Below are positions 53,307-62,700 of a DNA stretch of 64,000 bases, piece after piece. Each line of letters starts with the position of its first letter. Position 1 is the first letter of the stretch. The notes beneath the pieces were generated by a model. That model was not told where the DNA came from, searched no databases, and saw only the letters and a program-made list of their open reading frames with translations. Both the position numbers and the translations under genes were made by a program. Source of the stretch: Spirosoma endbachense (GTDB lineage Bacteria > Bacteroidota > Bacteroidia > Cytophagales > Spirosomataceae); assembly GCF_010233585.1 (NCBI RefSeq), contig NZ_CP045997.1, forward strand, positions 8,049,896 to 8,113,895. Direction: 5' to 3'.

Positions 53307-54347
53307 TCAAGCCGCCAGAGCCAGTCGATAAGCCCCCGGTGTAACGCCCATCCACTTCTTAAACGACCGGAAGAAAACACTCGGCTCGGCAAAACCCAGC
53401 AGATAAGCGATGTCTGTTGTGCTCAGATTTTGCTCCCGCAAATGTTGAATAGCAAGCTCTTTCCGGATCTCGTCCAGCAGTTGCTGGTAGCTGGTACCTT
53501 CTTCTTTTAGATGAAGCTGTAGGGTCCGAATGCCCATTGCCAGCCGGTCGGCTACGGTTGCCAGCGTAGGTTCTTCGCCTTTCATGAGCAACACAATTTC
53601 GGCTTTAACCCGACTACTAAGCGAGGGCGTTTTGAGCTGGTTAAGCAGTCCCGTAGCGTGTTGTTCAAACATGGCCGAGAGGGCAGGGTTGGCATTCAGA
53701 ACCGGCGTATCAAGCCAGGATGCATCGAGTACAAAAGCCGTTACGTCTGCGTCGAACGTCAGGTGGGCGGGGCCAAAAACGCGCTCATGCTCGCTCGTGT
53801 TGAGGGGACGCGGATAGGCAAACCGGATTTCGGTAGCTGTAACGTGCTGACCAGTTAAGGCGCGAATAGCCGATTGATAGATTGATAATTCGGAGTTGAG
53901 TGTATATTCCGGATAAATAATGTCTGGGCTGATGATGTGTAGCGACAGAACAAAGTGATCGACTGAACGCCCGGAATGAACAACCTCACCCCGCGTAGAA
54001 ACGCCTTCGCAGACAATATCCTGGTATTGACATAACTTCTCAAACGCTTTACCAAGTGTTGGGCTATGCATCATCACATAAGCCAGCACACCAATGGCAA
54101 CCGGATTGATCATTTCGCCAAGTTTCAGCGCAATACTAGAGTCGCCGGTAGCGGCTACGATCTCACGCCAGAGTGCCTGTACCTGGCGGATCTGAACGCG
54201 TCCGTCGGGGTTTCGCAACTCGTCAACGCTGATGCCTACTGTACGGGCCAGCGCGTCAGCATTGATTCCACGTTGCCGGGCTGCAAACAAAATCAGATTG
54301 ACGGAGGCAATCGAGAGCGTATTATTGTTGGTATCGGATGTAGTCAC
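53307..54347 (-). CDS. AraC-family transcriptional regulator
   Basis: A 346-residue regulator. The N-terminal half is of the arabinose-binding-like type seen in OruR/ArgR-group AraC proteins (ARTVGISVDELRNPDGRVQIRQVQALWREIV, read in parts). The C-terminal AraC helix-turn-helix domain lies at about 255-340 (LRTLQLHLKEEGTSYQQLLDEI-type start and LSTTDIAYLLGFAEPSVFFRSFKKWMGVTPGAYR, quoted in parts). It may control the convergent SDR/DUF4260 genes or distant targets. Its 5' end is 6 bp from the Uma2 gene stop, so those genes could form an operon. Confidence 0.88.
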   Translation of the reverse strand: MTTSDTNNNTLSIASVNLILFAARQRGINADALARTVGISVDELRNPDGRVQIRQVQALWREIVAATGDSSIALKLGEMINPVAIGVLAYVMMHSPTLGKAFEKLCQYQDIVCEGVSTRGEVVHSGRSVDHFVLSLHIISPDIIYPEYTLNSELSIYQSAIRALTGQHVTATEIRFAYPRPLNTSEHERVFGPAHLTFDADVTAFVLDASWLDTPVLNANPALSAMFEQHATGLLNQLKTPSLSSRVKAEIVLLMKGEEPTLATVADRLAMGIRTLQLHLKEEGTSYQQLLDEIRKELAIQHLREQNLSTTDIAYLLGFAEPSVFFRSFKKWMGVTPGAYRLALAA

Positions 54348-54353
54348 GGGTGT

Positions 54354-54935
54354 TTATGGGAAGATTCGTTCGTGCGAAACAATCAGATCCGGGAAAATAC
54401 GGCAGGGAATGTCCGTCGACTCGTAAACATCCACCAGTGCGTATTGCCCATCTTCGAGCGTATAGACATTGCCTGCTTTTTCTTTGGGCTGAACAATCCA
54501 GTATTCACGAACACCGGCTTCTTCATAAAGATTGTATTTCTCATTGAAATCATTCTTTGCCATTCGGGGCGATGTAATTTCAATGACCCAGTCAGGCGCT
54601 CCCAAACAACCATCGTCATCTAACTTTTTAAGGTCACATATGACGCAGATATCGGGCTGTACGACTGTGTATATCTGGTTTGGGTTTTTTCGATTCTGAA
54701 CAGGGAACCGAACATCGAAGGGGGCATCATACACTTTGCATGATTTATCCTCAAAATACTTCAGGAGGGCAAATTCCAGGTTTACAAATGCATCCTGGTG
54801 TTTCCGCTTGGGAGCGGGCGACATTCTGTATAATTTTCCTTTTATCAGTTCTACGCTTTCGTCGAACTGCCACTTCAGGTAGTCGGTGTAGGTGTAGGTT
54901 CCTTTCGGATCGAGCTGAGAAATATCGGTGATCAT
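54354..54935 (-). CDS. Uma2-family (DUF820) PD-(D/E)XK nuclease-like protein
   Basis: A 193-residue protein of the Uma2 family. The nuclease-like core has an Asp in VVQPDICVICD and a Glu in APDWVIEITSP, the family arrangement of the PD-(D/E)XK active site. A C-terminal VREYWIVQPKEKAGNVYTLEDG block is also typical. Uma2 proteins are abundant in cyanobacteria and some Bacteroidota; their substrates are not known. It overlaps the BtuF-like gene by 4 bp (ATGA-type coupling). Confidence 0.85.
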   Translation of the reverse strand: MITDISQLDPKGTYTYTDYLKWQFDESVELIKGKLYRMSPAPKRKHQDAFVNLEFALLKYFEDKSCKVYDAPFDVRFPVQNRKNPNQIYTVVQPDICVICDLKKLDDDGCLGAPDWVIEITSPRMAKNDFNEKYNLYEEAGVREYWIVQPKEKAGNVYTLEDGQYALVDVYESTDIPCRIFPDLIVSHERIFP

Positions 54936-55684
54936 CGTTGGGGCCGGGCGATTTCGTTATGCAAGTTCCGAAAATACGCCGACGACCGCAACAACCGGCT
55001 GCCATACCACGAAAACACCTCACCATCAACGATCAGGGTCCGGGCTGATGGGCAAATAGTCCGAAACTCGTTGATGTGTTTTTCGGAAAACGGAAAAGGC
55101 TCCGACGATAAAAAGATCAGATCGGGCTGGGCAGTTTGTAGGTCCGCCGGGGTTATGGCCGGGTATCGGGTTCGATTGGCAAATACGTTCCGGAATCCGG
55201 CAGTTTCCAGCATCGTGTGAATGAACGTGTCGTTAGCCGCAACCATATACGGCTTGCGCCAGATAAAGTAAGCAACTGTTTGTTGCTGGCCATCATCGGA
55301 TAGCGTGATCAGCGTTGTCTTAATCTGGTCAGCCATTGTTTCAGCCTCTGATTCTTTCCCAACAAGTGCTCCCACTTCCCGAATCATGTTTACAGCATCG
55401 GGTATGGTTATAATGTCGGTGATGTGAACGGGATACTGTCGTTGTAGCTCCTCTATTTCTTCGCGGGTATTTTCTTCTTTATTGGCGATGATCAAATCCG
55501 GGCGAAGTGTGTGAATCCGGTCGAGATCAATCGTTTTCGTGCCGCCAACAAGTGCCTTGTTTTTTACTTTGTCGGTCGGGTGAATGCAGAACTTCGTAAT
55601 ACCAACAATCTCGCTGTCAAGGCCAAGATCGAAGAGTAATTCAGTTTGCGAGGGGACGAGTGAAATGATACGTTGAGGGGGCAT
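54932..55684 (-). CDS. BtuF-like helical-backbone metal/cobalamin-binding protein
   Basis: A 250-residue protein of the periplasmic-binding-protein-like class III (BtuF/FhuD) fold. Landmarks are ISLVPSQTELLFDLGL, VGITKFCIHP, LRPDLIIANKEENTREEIEEL and LIFLSSEPFPFSEKHINEF. It starts directly at MPPQRIISLVPS and has no signal peptide, so it may be cytoplasmic, unlike a normal transport partner. No permease or ATPase gene is near. The downstream Uma2 gene overlaps by 4 bp. Cobalamin or a metal chelate as ligand is only a family-based guess. Confidence 0.75.
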   Translation of the reverse strand: MPPQRIISLVPSQTELLFDLGLDSEIVGITKFCIHPTDKVKNKALVGGTKTIDLDRIHTLRPDLIIANKEENTREEIEELQRQYPVHITDIITIPDAVNMIREVGALVGKESEAETMADQIKTTLITLSDDGQQQTVAYFIWRKPYMVAANDTFIHTMLETAGFRNVFANRTRYPAITPADLQTAQPDLIFLSSEPFPFSEKHINEFRTICPSARTLIVDGEVFSWYGSRLLRSSAYFRNLHNEIARPQR

Positions 55685-55807
55685 AAAACGGGCATTCAGT
55701 ACTCAAAAATAGGGTTTTAACTGCATTTTCATGCCTTTTAGCAAATCCGATACGGAGAGCAACAAATTTTGTGCAACTTTTACATACCACTTTTGCTCCT
55801 TATCCTG

Positions 55808-56650
55808 ATGAAAGCTCAGATAATCACCCTATTGGCAGCTGGTTTGCTGATTTCGATCCGCACGACGGCTCAGACAGCCACGCCGGATAAATATGCTTCT
55901 GGTAAAATTACGTATGAAGGCATGCGCCAGATCGATCGGTCGCAAATGCGAACGGTCATCAACGGACAGGAAGTCCGACCCGGAAGCGCGGGTGCTCCCG
56001 ACGCTCCCGAAGGCATGCCGGAAGTAATGTCATTCACGCAGAAGCTTGTCTTCTCGGGAACGATGGCTAAAGAAGAACGCGATCGACCCCAAAATATGAT
56101 GATGCGCCGGAACAGAGAAGGCGATGGTTCCGGCAACGCGGGCGGCCCTCCGCGCAACATGCGCATGACGCCCCCGTTTGAGCAGCAGACGTATCTGGAT
56201 CTGGGTAATCGGAAACGCATCGATGTGCTGACTGTCAAAAAAGATTCAACGAGCCAAACGACCTATCGTTCGGAGAATCCAATGCCAACTGCCAGCGATT
56301 GGCAAGCCAGCGACAAAACCAAGAAAATAGCGGGCTTCACCTGCCACAAAGCCACCGCAACCCGCCGGAAGCAGACGTACACGATCTGGTACACGACCGA
56401 TCTGCCTTTTACGTACTCACCTGTTTCTGATCTGACACCTCCAACGGGCGTTGTTCTTCAGATCGAATCCGATAACGAATCGTACAAGGCGTCGTCAATT
56501 TCGACGGAAGCGATAGCAGCATCAGCCGTGCAACCGCCTGCCGATGCAAAATCAATTACGTCGGAAGAAATGGAGCAGATGCGCCGGAAGTCGATGGCTG
56601 ATTTCCGCCAGCGTATGATGTCGTCCATGCCGGGTACGGGCCGGAATTAA
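55808..56650 (+). CDS. GLPGLI-family exported protein
   Basis: About 280 residues from the ATG at 55808, which opens the signal peptide IITLLAAGLLISIRTTAQ. An ATG at 55769 would precede a different hydrophobic stretch and is less likely. The body fits GLPGLI-family proteins: a GKITYEGMRQIDRS start, KIAGFTCHKATATRRKQTYTIWYTTDLPF, and the spot normally reading GLPGLILE appears as PTGVVLQIES. A Gly/Met/Arg-rich segment lies near residues 105-130. It is followed by a large outer-membrane beta-barrel gene, a usual association. Confidence 0.75.
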   Translation: MKAQIITLLAAGLLISIRTTAQTATPDKYASGKITYEGMRQIDRSQMRTVINGQEVRPGSAGAPDAPEGMPEVMSFTQKLVFSGTMAKEERDRPQNMMMRRNREGDGSGNAGGPPRNMRMTPPFEQQTYLDLGNRKRIDVLTVKKDSTSQTTYRSENPMPTASDWQASDKTKKIAGFTCHKATATRRKQTYTIWYTTDLPFTYSPVSDLTPPTGVVLQIESDNESYKASSISTEAIAASAVQPPADAKSITSEEMEQMRRKSMADFRQRMMSSMPGTGRN

Positions 56651-56666
56651 TGTGCTATAAATTTTT

Positions 56667-56734
56667 CAGCAGGTATTTTTCAGTGGGTACTCGTCAACGT
56701 ACGCTGCCCACTGCCAGCTGAAAACTGCCTGCTG
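56667..56734. repeat. Long palindrome between the GLPGLI and beta-barrel genes
   Basis: The outer arms CAGCAGG (56667-56673) and CCTGCTG (56728-56734) are extended inward by TTTTCAG/CTGAAAA and CAGTGGG/CCCACTG pairs, forming a long interrupted stem. It fills most of the 108-bp gap between two plus-strand genes and may control the second gene or be a REP-type element. Confidence 0.65.
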
Positions 56735-56758
56735 TAACTAGTAAGTCATCCTACAGTC

Positions 56759-59737
56759 ATGAACCACTTTTTCACTTCACGCCTTTTTCGTGGCCTTCTT
56801 ATTGTATTGATCCTAAGTCTGACCGCAACATGGGCGCAGGCCCAATCAGGTACGATCAAAGGAGCTGTTGTGGATTCCGTGACCAGAAAACCGCTGCTGG
56901 AAGCGTCGGTCTCTTTGCTTTTGGCACGTGATTCATCCCTGGTCAACTTTGGTATCACTGATGGCGAAGGCCAGTTTGTTTTCAAGAATGTCACAGAAGG
57001 ACAATACCGGGTCTTGGTCACCTATGTTGGTTACCGAGGTGCCTCAAAGCGGGTTTCTGTGACCAAAGCTGACCCCAATGTCGATGCAGGGGCGCTGGAA
57101 TTACTGGCTCAGTCTCAGACACTGACGGAGGTATCGGTTCAGGGTGAAAAAGCGCCCATGGCGGTTAAAGGCGATACGCTCGAATTTAATGCCGGGTCGT
57201 TTAAAACACAGCCCAATGCTCAGGTAGAAGATTTGTTGAAGAAACTGCCCGGCCTTCAGGTAGACCGCGATGGAAACATTACGGCGCAGGGCCAGGCTGT
57301 TAAAAAAGTGCTTGTCGATGGAAAGCCGTTTTTTGGCGATGATCCTAAGATGGCTACCCGCAATTTGCCCGCCGATATTATCGACAAAGTGCAGTTGCTG
57401 GACCAGATGTCCGAACAATCGGCGTTTTCGGGCGTCGATGACGGCGACCGGTCCAAAACGATCAACATCACAACCAAGAAGGACAAGCGTAAAGGTACAT
57501 TTGGGCAACAATCGATTGGGGTAGGGCCCAAGCCGGGAGACGATCCGCGCTACGTCGCTAAAGCTACCTTAAACCGGTTTAGCAATGGTCAGCAGATGTC
57601 GATCCTGGGTATGGCTAATAACATTAACCAGCAGGGCTTTACGGCGCAGGATTTAGGACTCGGCAATAACTTTGGCGGTAGCGGCCAGGGGTCGGGGGGT
57701 AATTCGGGCGGAGGGAGCTTCGTGCGCAGTGGCAACGGCGGGGGGAGTGGCAACGGAAACGGTCAGGTCGGTAATAATGCCATCACCAAATCATGGGCGG
57801 GCGGTATCAATTACCGCAATAGCTTCGGTAAAAAAATCGATATGGCTGGAAGTTACAACATATCTAACACCAATACCCTGACCAATCAGAGCAGCCGCCG
57901 GGAAAATATTCTGCCCGGTGCCAGCACATCAGGGACATCCGTCCGTACGGATTCGACATTTGTACGCAACCAGACCAATGGTTCAGAGAATACAAATACC
58001 AATAACCGGTTCAACCTCCGGCTCGATTATCGACTCGACTCGCTTACGACCATCCGGCTGATTCCCAATGTGTCGTGGCTTGAGTCAAATTACATGAATC
58101 AAAGCCAGTCACAAACACTTAGTGGGCAAGGTGTTACAACCAACACGAGCAACACAAACTATAACTCGACCGGCAGCGGTATCAACGGAAACAATAGTTT
58201 GTTGCTGTTTCGGAAGTTTCGCAAAGCTGGCCGTACATTCTCCGTGAACTGGAACATAGCGATCAATGATCAGGATAATCTGGGTATTAACAAGTCACTG
58301 ACCAAGTCGACTACGCCACTCCCTACGTCGTCTGGATCGCCAAGCAGCCAGACCACCACCGATGGATTGTATACGCAGCAAATCAATCAGCAGAACCGCC
58401 AGCAAACGAACTCCATGACCAACAGCATCAACGCGTCCTATACGGAGCCGTTGTCGATGCGGCAAACGCTTGAGTTTCACTACAATCTGTCGAATAACCA
58501 CAATGAATCGAACCGGGCAGTCACGGACTTCAACGAAACAACGGGGCAATATGACCGTCCGAATGCGTTATTAAGCAATAATTTCATCAATACGTACATG
58601 ACCAATCGGGGCGGGTTAACGTGGCAAACCAAGCGGTTAAAGTATACATATGCATTGGGTGTCGATGGGCAGCAGGCCAGCCTGAATTCAACGAACCTGA
58701 GCCGGGAAACGTCCCTGAGCCGCACGTTTACGAACCTGCTGCCGAATGCACTGTTTACCTATAATTTTGCCAAAAATACCACCCTGCGGTTCAATTATCG
58801 TACCCGCATCAATGCTCCTTCGGTAAATCAGTTACAGCCTGTGCCCAATAACACCAACCCGCTGAATATCCAGTTGGGGAACGCCGATCTGCAACCCGAA
58901 TACAGTCATAACATATCCCTCAATTTCAACCGGTTCGATCCGGCCACGTTCCGCAATATGTTCGTGTCGATTAATGCCAGCCGAACCGACAATAAAATTG
59001 TCAATTCAACGACGTTTAATCCGTCGGGTGCCCAGACTACCCGGCCCGTCAACACAAATGGCTACTATACGGTAACCGGTTTTCTGGTACTGGGTCGGGC
59101 ACTGAAATTCCAGGATCAGCGGGTCAACCTGAACCTGAATACCAATCTGACGTACAATCAGGGGACGAGTTTTGTGAATGAGCGGGCAAACCTTGCTCAG
59201 AACTGGCTCATTGGGCAGGGGTTAAGCCTGAACACAAACCTGTATGATAAACTGGATCTGAACCTGGCGGGAAACATTAGCCTGCAGTCGGCGAAATATT
59301 CGCTGCAACCACAACAGAATACAACGTATCTGAACCAAACCGGAACACTGGATTTATACTACCAGCTTCCGCTACGGTTTACGTTTACGACCAATGTCAC
59401 ATTTAACCATTACGGAGGCACGTCGGGTAGCTACAACCAGTCGTTTACGCTACTCAATATGGCATTGGCGCGCCAGTTGTTTAAACAGAAACAGGGCGAA
59501 TTGAGACTTCAGGTCTTCGATTTGCTCAATCAGAACCGCAGCGTTGTCCGGAACGTCACGGATACGTACGTCGAAGAAGTACAGAGCCGGGTTCTGAATC
59601 GGTATTTTACCCTGAGCTTTGTTTACAACCTGCGTAAGTTCGGAGCCGGTTTTACACCGCCATCCAACAACAACCGGTTCATGCGTCCGGGTGGTCGTGA
59701 TGGACAGGGCGGGGGAGGCTTCCGGCGAAACGGATAG
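56759..59737 (+). CDS. Large outer-membrane beta-barrel protein with carboxypeptidase-regulatory-like domain
   Basis: A 992-residue TonB-dependent-receptor-like protein of the outer membrane beta-barrel family 3 type. A signal peptide ends at WAQAQS. A carboxypeptidase-regulatory-like domain follows at about 28-105 (GTIKGAVVDSVTRKPLLEASVS). A plug-like region reads VEDLLKKLPGLQVDRDGNI and NLPADIIDKVQLLD. A Gly/Ser/Asn-rich loop lies near 300-330 and a Gln/Ser/Thr/Asn-rich stretch near 510-560. The end is Arg/Gly-rich. No SusD partner is present. It is likely partnered with the GLPGLI protein upstream. The role is unknown. Confidence 0.8.
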   Translation: MNHFFTSRLFRGLLIVLILSLTATWAQAQSGTIKGAVVDSVTRKPLLEASVSLLLARDSSLVNFGITDGEGQFVFKNVTEGQYRVLVTYVGYRGASKRVSVTKADPNVDAGALELLAQSQTLTEVSVQGEKAPMAVKGDTLEFNAGSFKTQPNAQVEDLLKKLPGLQVDRDGNITAQGQAVKKVLVDGKPFFGDDPKMATRNLPADIIDKVQLLDQMSEQSAFSGVDDGDRSKTINITTKKDKRKGTFGQQSIGVGPKPGDDPRYVAKATLNRFSNGQQMSILGMANNINQQGFTAQDLGLGNNFGGSGQGSGGNSGGGSFVRSGNGGGSGNGNGQVGNNAITKSWAGGINYRNSFGKKIDMAGSYNISNTNTLTNQSSRRENILPGASTSGTSVRTDSTFVRNQTNGSENTNTNNRFNLRLDYRLDSLTTIRLIPNVSWLESNYMNQSQSQTLSGQGVTTNTSNTNYNSTGSGINGNNSLLLFRKFRKAGRTFSVNWNIAINDQDNLGINKSLTKSTTPLPTSSGSPSSQTTTDGLYTQQINQQNRQQTNSMTNSINASYTEPLSMRQTLEFHYNLSNNHNESNRAVTDFNETTGQYDRPNALLSNNFINTYMTNRGGLTWQTKRLKYTYALGVDGQQASLNSTNLSRETSLSRTFTNLLPNALFTYNFAKNTTLRFNYRTRINAPSVNQLQPVPNNTNPLNIQLGNADLQPEYSHNISLNFNRFDPATFRNMFVSINASRTDNKIVNSTTFNPSGAQTTRPVNTNGYYTVTGFLVLGRALKFQDQRVNLNLNTNLTYNQGTSFVNERANLAQNWLIGQGLSLNTNLYDKLDLNLAGNISLQSAKYSLQPQQNTTYLNQTGTLDLYYQLPLRFTFTTNVTFNHYGGTSGSYNQSFTLLNMALARQLFKQKQGELRLQVFDLLNQNRSVVRNVTDTYVEEVQSRVLNRYFTLSFVYNLRKFGAGFTPPSNNNRFMRPGGRDGQGGGGFRRNG

Positions 59738-59790
59738 TTACTAAGGGCGGGATCTGTACTACTTGATTCGACCAATTGGCTATCAGTCCT

Positions 59791-62700
59791 TTATTTTTCG
59801 GTCATTGTTTCTACGCCATCCCATCCCTCCGATGGGGTCTCCACTAAATACCGCGCTGCGTTCAGCAAGTACCGATAAGCCGTTTTATCGGCCGGATTTA
59901 TGTCCAATACTTTTCGTAGCGAAACGGCTGCTTCGCCGAACCGCTTTTTGTAATAATTATCTAATCCATCTTTAAATAAGTCGAGCGTCTGTATCTTCTT
60001 CTCAAGTAAATCAGGCGCATTTGTGCTGATCATCTCGTATACATCCAACGCATCTTCTTTCCCCTTAACCCGAATATGACCCAGAAACCGGAACATGAAT
60101 AAGCCAGGATGGAGAATGCCAGTCAGGGTTTTTTCGCTCAGCAGAATCGTACTGCCAAATGTTTTGGTAAGTCCCTCCAGTCGTGACGAAATATTGACGG
60201 CATCGGAAATAACGTTGGCATCATGGCGTTCTTCGTCGCCGATAATACCCATCATTACTCGACCGGTATGAATACCCATGCCTACGCTAATCGGTATCCG
60301 GCCATCAGTCAGGCGCTTTTCGTTATACTGCTCAATCGTTTCTGAAAGCTGAAGAGCAGCCCGTAGTGCATCTTCAGGATTGTTCTTGAATACGGCAATG
60401 AAGCCATCGCCAAGGTAGTGATTGATGAAGCCCTGATTGGCCCGGATCACAGGTCCGACACGTTTGAGGTAGGTATTGATAAAACGAAAATTATCTTCCG
60501 GGGTCATGCCTTCCGACAAACTCGAATAAGCGCGAATGTCGCAGAACATTACTGTCATTTCCTGATCGATATTGTCGCCTAGCTCGACCTGTAAAATGTT
60601 TTTCCGGCCTAGCGCGTTGATGAACGAATGCGGCACGAACCGCTGGTAGGCCCGGCTTAGTTCTACCTGTTCGCGATAGAGGATGGCATTGGCAAGCGAA
60701 GCAGCCATCTGACTGCTCAGTAGACGCAGCAGATTAAGACCTGTAGACGTAAAGGCGTTATAACCGGTCTGGTGTTCAAGATAAAGAATGCCAACCATAT
60801 CGCCCTTGAAAATCAACGGAATACATAAATAGGACGCTGGTGCCTGTGCTTTCAGATACGGATCTCGTTCGAAAGCTTTGAGCAACTTTGTATTACTGGA
60901 AAAAACTTCAGCCTGGGTACGAATCGCATAGTTGATTACCGTTGCAGGCAGCGTTTTTATGTTATCCAGATCAGTTGGTTCAAAGTCAGATTTATTCGTA
61001 GCCAATAGATTTTGTTCGGCTTCAACGCGCCAGGCACCCAGGTTGGGAACTAACAATACGGCTCGCTGCCCCCCCGCATTTTCCAGCACGATCCGGAGCA
61101 TTTTGTCCAGTAAACGATCCAGAACCAGCTCTTCCGATAACGCACTGGCCGCTTTGAGCACGCTTCGAATATCAAGTACACTACTGTTTTCCGAAACGGT
61201 TGTACGCAGATAATTTCGGGCTTTCAGGTAGTATGGCCTAGTCGCGCCGTCGCTATTGGGGTCAACAGCAGCAAACAAGGATTCATATTTTTTGTCGATT
61301 GCCTCAGCTACCCGTGTGTAATCCAACCGGTAAAACGTGTATCGGGCCGTTTCGATATGGGGTTTAGCATAAAACGGGTAACCCGCTCCCAGCCAGAAAT
61401 CAGCTGCCAGGCGGTGAATCAGAGCCAGTTCGCGTTCATAGCCATTGGCTTCGGCGGAAGTTATGGCTTTGGCATAGTTCCGAACAGCTACTGCATTTTC
61501 TAATCTGGTACGGGCAATTTCTGCATCAATCAGCAGTTTTTTATGGGTAAATGTGGCAGGGTTGTGTAGTGCCCATGTCGTAAATTGCAGGCTGAACTGG
61601 TCAATTTTTGTCCAGTACAAAGCTTTTGTCTGCTCATCTGCCTGGGGTAGCAAAGCCAGTAATGTCAGACAGTATGTTAGTCGAAACGAAGTGTCTATGG
61701 CCACACAGCCGCTCATCGCGCCAGCCAGCGCATAAGCTGTTTCCAGACACTCCTGAGCCTCGTGGAGCCGTCCAAGTAAATAGAGAGCCTGTCCTTTCAG
61801 TACATTATAGACCGTACTACCGAATGCGTCATTGACGGTTTGGCAATAGGAGAGTAATTCCTGCTCACTTTTCTCGGGTAAGTCGAAGCTATTCTCCGAT
61901 GCTGTTTTTCCGGTCAGACAGGCTAGTACGAGGTTCAGCCCCCAAAGCGAATCGTGGGCTAAATCGTGATGGATTTTTTTGGTAAACTCCAGCCCCTCGG
62001 GTAGGCGATTGAGCAATGCATTCAGCGACTCCTTACCCTGATAATAGCTGTTGAAATACGGAAAAAAGCTGGTGTATCCTGCATAAATCAACTCGCCTGC
62101 CTCCAGGCTGAGCTGATAAAATTCATCATTTAGGGCCACGGTTTCGCTAATGGGGCGCATCCAGGGCAGGTTGTAGTTGGTGTATAAGTGGCCTACCCGG
62201 CTCAGATGCCGGGGCGATTCTTTGATGAATTTTTGGGCTATTTTTCGGCTAAGCTGAGCCGCCGGAAAAGCGAAATCATACTGATTCAAAATGAAAAACA
62301 GCAAGCCAAGCTCAGAAAAGGCATACCCGCCCTGTGGAGTCAGGCCATGCTCAATGGTCAGGTCAATTTTGAACAGTACGTGGATGGTCCACAAACTTGA
62401 CTCCCCTGTTACATAGGTTGGTGGTGAGAGATTGTCCAGAATGTTGATAATGGCCAACAACCGTTTGTCGGTCATGTCTTCTTTGTCGTAGATACCTTCG
62501 ACCCCGTGTTGACCGAAATACGTCAGAATTTTTGTGAGCACGGCCGGAATGAGCGCATCTGCGTCGGCCGCTTTTTCGGGGAAGTCGAAATCGAGCAATT
62601 TCAGTCCCTGTCGGGCCGATTCGATAGCCTCGTAGTAACGAGTTGTATTGCTCTGAATCTGCATCAGCAGAAAATACACATCCGCTTTTTCAGATAAGGT

